This document shows, piece after piece, positions 61,025-64,000 of a stretch of 64,000 nucleotides of DNA (positions are counted from its first letter, which is position 1; each line of letters starts with the position of its first letter). Source of the stretch: Brenneria nigrifluens DSM 30175 = ATCC 13028 (GTDB lineage Bacteria; Pseudomonadota; Gammaproteobacteria; Enterobacterales; Enterobacteriaceae); NCBI RefSeq assembly GCF_005484965.1, contig NZ_CP034036.1:3782001-3846000 (forward strand), read 5' to 3'. The notes under the pieces are model-generated. The model did not search any database, was not told the origin of the DNA, and saw only the letters and a list, made by a program, of their open reading frames with translations. Made by a program: the position numbers and the translations under genes.

Positions 61025-61209
61025 ACTCTGTCTCCATTCACGGATATCGTTGCATTCTCAGGCTTGACACTGATTTTAGCAGCCTAATTTACGCAATCCT
61101 TACCCTTTCTTTGACTAAAGATTACCCATTCCTTGTCATACTCGGAGTAAATTACCCGTTGCTGTTTTTTATCCTTGCCCCGCTGCAGATTTAAGGACGC
61201 ATTCTCCTG
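61025..61209. promoter_or_regulatory. Divergent promoter region between response regulator and macA
   Basis: A 185-bp AT-rich interval between the divergent regulator and exporter operons. TTTCTTTGACTAAAGATTACCC and GTAAATTACCC contain a recurring TTACCC/GTAAA element (near 61106-61160: CTTACCCTTTC, GATTACCCATTCC, AATTACCCGTTG), compatible with regulator binding half-sites; not demonstrated. Confidence 0.45.
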
Positions 61210-62409
61210 ATGCCATTACGATTCATGACAACCCGTAACATTACCGTGGCGGTTGGCGTTGTGCTTGCCGCCGTGCTGGTTTATCTGTTTTTATCGCCAT
61301 CCGATCCAGGCGTAAACTACATCACCGCGACCGCTGAAGCGCGCGATATGGAAGAAACGGTTCTGGCGGACGGCACCATTGAGGCGCAAAAGCAGGTTAG
61401 CGTCGGCGCGCAGGTCTCGGGGCAGATAAAAGCGCTGCACGTGGCGCTGGGAGATAACGTCACCCAAGGGCAGTTGCTGGCGGAAATTGACGATCTGACC
61501 CAGCAGAACGCGTTGAAAAACAGCGAAGCCGCCTTGAAAAACGTACAGGCGCAACGGGCCGCCAAGCTCGCCACGCTGCGCAATGACCAACTCGCGTGGC
61601 AGCGGCAGCAGATGCTGATGAAACGCGGCGTCGGCGCCCAGGCGGATTACGACAGCGCCAAAGCGACGCTGGATGCGACAAAAGCCGATATTGACGCCCT
61701 GGACGCGCAAATCGTTCAGGCGCAGATTGCCGTGAACACCGCCCAGGTCAATCTGGGCTATACCAAAATTCTTTCCCCCATGGACGGCACCATCGTTTCG
61801 CTGCCGGTGGAGGCGGGGCAAACGGTCAACGCGGCGCAAAGCACCCCCACCATCGCCAAGGTCGCCAATCTGAATACCATGACCATCAAGGCGCAGATAT
61901 CCGAAGCGGACATCGTTAAAATCAAGACCGGCATGCCGGTATGGTTCAGCATCCTCGGCGAACCCGAGCGGCGCTATCAGGCAACGCTGCGCGACATTGA
62001 ACCCGCCCCGGACTCGATTGACGACGACACCACCTCCTCGTCATCTTCCAGCAGCACCAGCAGTACCTCGTCCAGCAGCGCCATCTATTACAACGGCCTG
62101 TTCGACGTCAATAACGCCGACGGGGTATTGCGCATCTCCATGACCGCGCAGGTCTACATCCTGCTGTCATCCGTCAAAAACGCGATAGTGGTTCCCGCCA
62201 CCGCCTTAACCCACCAGGACGGCATCCACTATGTTCAGGTGGTCAACCGCCAGGGGAAAATTGAATCCAGAGCGGTCACCGTCGGTCTTAACGATAACGT
62301 ATATACCCAACTGCGCGCCGGCGTCAGCGTAGGCGAGCACGTTATCGTCAGCCGGCAGTCGGGCAATACCACGACCACGCGCCGACCCGGCCCGCCTATG
62401 GGGCTGTAA
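61210..62409 (+). CDS. MacA-like periplasmic adaptor of a tripartite exporter
   Basis: A 399-residue membrane fusion protein. One N-terminal anchor (ITVAVGVVLAAVLVYLFL), a lipoyl/hairpin segment (VSVGAQVSGQIKALHVALGDNVTQGQLLAEID ... LGYTKILSPMDGTIVSLPVEAGQTVNAAQ) and a beta-barrel domain typical of MacA. A Ser/Thr-rich run of about 20 residues (residues ~274-294, after SIDDD) replaces the compact loop usually found near 'TPEKVNDAIFYYARFEV'. It is followed by macB 3 bp later. The cargo is unknown; MacA/MacB-like systems export macrolides, lipopeptides or siderophores. Confidence 0.88.
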   Translation: MPLRFMTTRNITVAVGVVLAAVLVYLFLSPSDPGVNYITATAEARDMEETVLADGTIEAQKQVSVGAQVSGQIKALHVALGDNVTQGQLLAEIDDLTQQNALKNSEAALKNVQAQRAAKLATLRNDQLAWQRQQMLMKRGVGAQADYDSAKATLDATKADIDALDAQIVQAQIAVNTAQVNLGYTKILSPMDGTIVSLPVEAGQTVNAAQSTPTIAKVANLNTMTIKAQISEADIVKIKTGMPVWFSILGEPERRYQATLRDIEPAPDSIDDDTTSSSSSSSTSSTSSSSAIYYNGLFDVNNADGVLRISMTAQVYILLSSVKNAIVVPATALTHQDGIHYVQVVNRQGKIESRAVTVGLNDNVYTQLRAGVSVGEHVIVSRQSGNTTTTRRPGPPMGL

Positions 62410-62411
62410 TC

Positions 62412-64000
62412 ATGTCGCAACCCTTACTCGCGCTGCATAACGTCACCCGCCGTTTTATTAACGGCGAACAAACCGTTACGGTGCTGAAAGATATCAATTT
62501 GACCATCGACAGCGGGGAAATGGTCGCCATTGTGGGCGCGTCGGGATCGGGAAAATCGACGCTGATGAACATACTGGGGTGTCTGGATAAACCGTCGGAC
62601 GGCGACTATCAGGTCGCCGGCCAGTCGGTGCGCACGCTAAGCGGCGACCGGCTGGCGCAGCTGCGCCGCGAAAATTTCGGTTTTATCTTCCAGCGCTACC
62701 ATCTGCTGGGCGATCTCTCCGCGCTGGGCAACGTGGAGGTTCCCGCCATCTATGCGGGGAAAGCGCGTCAGGCGCGGCGGCAAAGGGCGGCGGAGCTGCT
62801 GGGCCGGCTGGGGCTGGAGGAACGGCTGAACTACCGCCCCAGCCAGCTTTCCGGCGGGCAGCAGCAGCGGGTCAGCATCGCCCGGGCGCTGATGAACGGC
62901 GGCAGCGTCATACTAGCCGACGAGCCCACCGGCGCGCTGGATACCCACAGCGGCAATGATGTCCTCGGCATCCTTAACGATCTGCACGCCCAGGGGCACA
63001 CGGTGGTGATTGTGACCCATGATATGCAAATCGCGGAGTTTGCCCAGCGCATTATCGAGATCCGCGACGGCGAGATCATCGCCGATCGCCAGGTAAAATC
63101 ATCACCGACGCCGCCCCCGCCTTTGCCCGTCGCGCCGCCGGCGGCGATATCAGCGCTTAATCAGGCCAGGGACCGCTTTATCGATGCGTTTAAAATGGCC
63201 CTGCTGGCGATGAATGCGCAGCGCATGAGAACCTTTCTGACCATGCTGGGGATCATTATCGGCATCGCGTCGGTGGTGTCCGTGGTGGCCTTGGGAAAAG
63301 GCTCGCAGCAGCAGGTGCTGGCGAATATCAGCGCCATGGGCACCAGTACGCTGGAGATTTTCCCCGGCAAAGACTTCGGGGACATGCGCTCCAGCGCGAT
63401 TCAGACGCTGCGCGCCACCGATATTTCGCCGCTGGCCCAGCAGCCTTATGTGCATAGCGTCACCCCTTCGGTATCCACCAGCATCACGCTGCGCTACCGC
63501 AATATCGCCGTTTCGGCGAACGTCACCGGGGTCGGCGAACAGTTCTTTACCGTACGCGGTTACCAGCTTGACCAGGGCATCACCTTCCCGGCCAGCAGCG
63601 TGACCAACCTGGTGCAGGACGCCGTCATTGATAAAAACACCCGCGATAAGCTCTTCGCCAACGGCGAGGATCCCATCGGTCAGGTGATTTTACTCGACTC
63701 GATGCCGAGCCGGATTATCGGCGTCGTCAGTAAAAGCCAGTCCGGATTCGGCAGCGATGAAAACCTGAACGTCTGGGTGCCCTATACCACGGCGATGAAG
63801 CGCATGATAGGCCAGTCATATCTGAAAAGCATTACCGTGCGGGTAAACGACGACGTCGATCTGAGCGTCGCCGAACAGGGCATTACCCAAGTGCTGACGC
63901 AGCGCCATGGCACCAAAGACTTTTTTGTCATGAACACCGACAGCATTCGCCAGACCATTGAGAAAACCACCTCCACCATGACGTTGCTGGTCTCCATGAT
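62412..64000 (+). CDS. MacB-like ABC exporter (partial at window end)
   Basis: The frame is open to the end of the window, about 529 residues of an expected ~650. The N-terminal ABC domain has Walker A GASGSGKST, the signature LSGGQQQR, Walker B SVILADEPTGALD and the H-loop VTHDM. A linker rich in Pro (SSPTPPPPLPVAPP) leads to the first membrane helix (RTFLTMLGIIIGIASVVSVVALGKG) and the MacB-type periplasmic domain (STLEIFPGKDF...). It begins 3 bp after macA. With MacA it would use an outer-membrane TolC-type channel. Confidence 0.93.
   Translation, partial: MSQPLLALHNVTRRFINGEQTVTVLKDINLTIDSGEMVAIVGASGSGKSTLMNILGCLDKPSDGDYQVAGQSVRTLSGDRLAQLRRENFGFIFQRYHLLGDLSALGNVEVPAIYAGKARQARRQRAAELLGRLGLEERLNYRPSQLSGGQQQRVSIARALMNGGSVILADEPTGALDTHSGNDVLGILNDLHAQGHTVVIVTHDMQIAEFAQRIIEIRDGEIIADRQVKSSPTPPPPLPVAPPAAISALNQARDRFIDAFKMALLAMNAQRMRTFLTMLGIIIGIASVVSVVALGKGSQQQVLANISAMGTSTLEIFPGKDFGDMRSSAIQTLRATDISPLAQQPYVHSVTPSVSTSITLRYRNIAVSANVTGVGEQFFTVRGYQLDQGITFPASSVTNLVQDAVIDKNTRDKLFANGEDPIGQVILLDSMPSRIIGVVSKSQSGFGSDENLNVWVPYTTAMKRMIGQSYLKSITVRVNDDVDLSVAEQGITQVLTQRHGTKDFFVMNTDSIRQTIEKTTSTMTLLVSM

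Noticed and set aside
1..64000. CRISPR array, insertion sequences, rRNA
   Set aside because: No regularly spaced short repeats, transposase motifs or rRNA-like sequence were seen. The only mobile-element genes are the tyrosine recombinases of the tRNA-Phe islands.

Overview
The window is a chromosome segment from an enterobacterium. Gene order and protein identity (mutH-ygdQ-ygdR-tas, yggN-yggL-trmB-mutY-yggX-mltC, speC next to tRNA-Phe, ribB with an FMN riboswitch, ubiK, zipA/cysZ/cysK/ptsH-ptsI-crr) are those of Enterobacterales. The mixture of backbone blocks and catabolic/efflux operons suggests the Pectobacteriaceae (Brenneria, Pectobacterium, Dickeya relatives). That placement is an inference; no rRNA or species marker is present.

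Layout. 1-7.8 kb: DNA repair and housekeeping backbone (mutH, ygdQ, ygdR, tas; yggL/trmB divergent from mutY-yggX-mltC). 7.9-13.2 kb: accessory block with a membrane-anchored AraC-type regulator, a secreted alpha/beta hydrolase that overlaps it tail to tail, a NemR-like TetR regulator with a DJ-1/PfpI protein and an aldehyde dehydrogenase (probable reactive-aldehyde detoxification operon), and the decayed remnant of an AnsP-type amino-acid permease. 13.2-16.15 kb: speC preceded by a candidate leader peptide, then tRNA-Phe.

16.1-27 kb: integrative island at the tRNA-Phe 3' end. A full P4-type integrase is followed by a second tyrosine recombinase, a Ner-like/Ash-like regulatory cluster, a PD-(D/E)XK-like COG2958 protein and an AbiE toxin-antitoxin pair. 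At 24.18 kb the tRNA 3' end and integrase start again as a ~1.2 kb direct repeat whose integrase copy is truncated. Behind it lie ccdAB (CcdB carries W99L) and a RidA-family gene. The arrangement is that of tandem, partly decayed islands.

27-42.5 kb: accessory metabolism. A PAS-LuxR regulator carries an in-frame TGA ahead of an NCS1 permease; a LysR regulator is divergent from a D-malate/tartrate dehydrogenase; an intact rspA-rspB-ydfJ-ydfI-rspR sugar-acid locus follows; then nrfC-nrfD homologues coupled to an MFS transporter, without the nrfAB cytochromes. 42.5-46.6 kb: adaptive response to alkylation (ada-alkB, divergent alkA-type glycosylase), and a PACE efflux gene divergent from a LysR regulator. 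47-51.4 kb: class I fumarase, tehB, ribB with FMN riboswitch, ubiK. 51.5-59 kb: yjeH, zipA, cysZ, cysK, and the PTS general operon. 59-64 kb: a CpxAR-like two-component system divergent from a MacA/MacB-type tripartite exporter that runs off the window end.

The strongest points for follow-up are the tandem tRNA-Phe islands with their defence/TA cargo, the single-base change at the CcdB gyrase-poisoning residue, the PAS-LuxR nonsense codon, the candidate speC leader peptide, and the NemR-like aldehyde operon.
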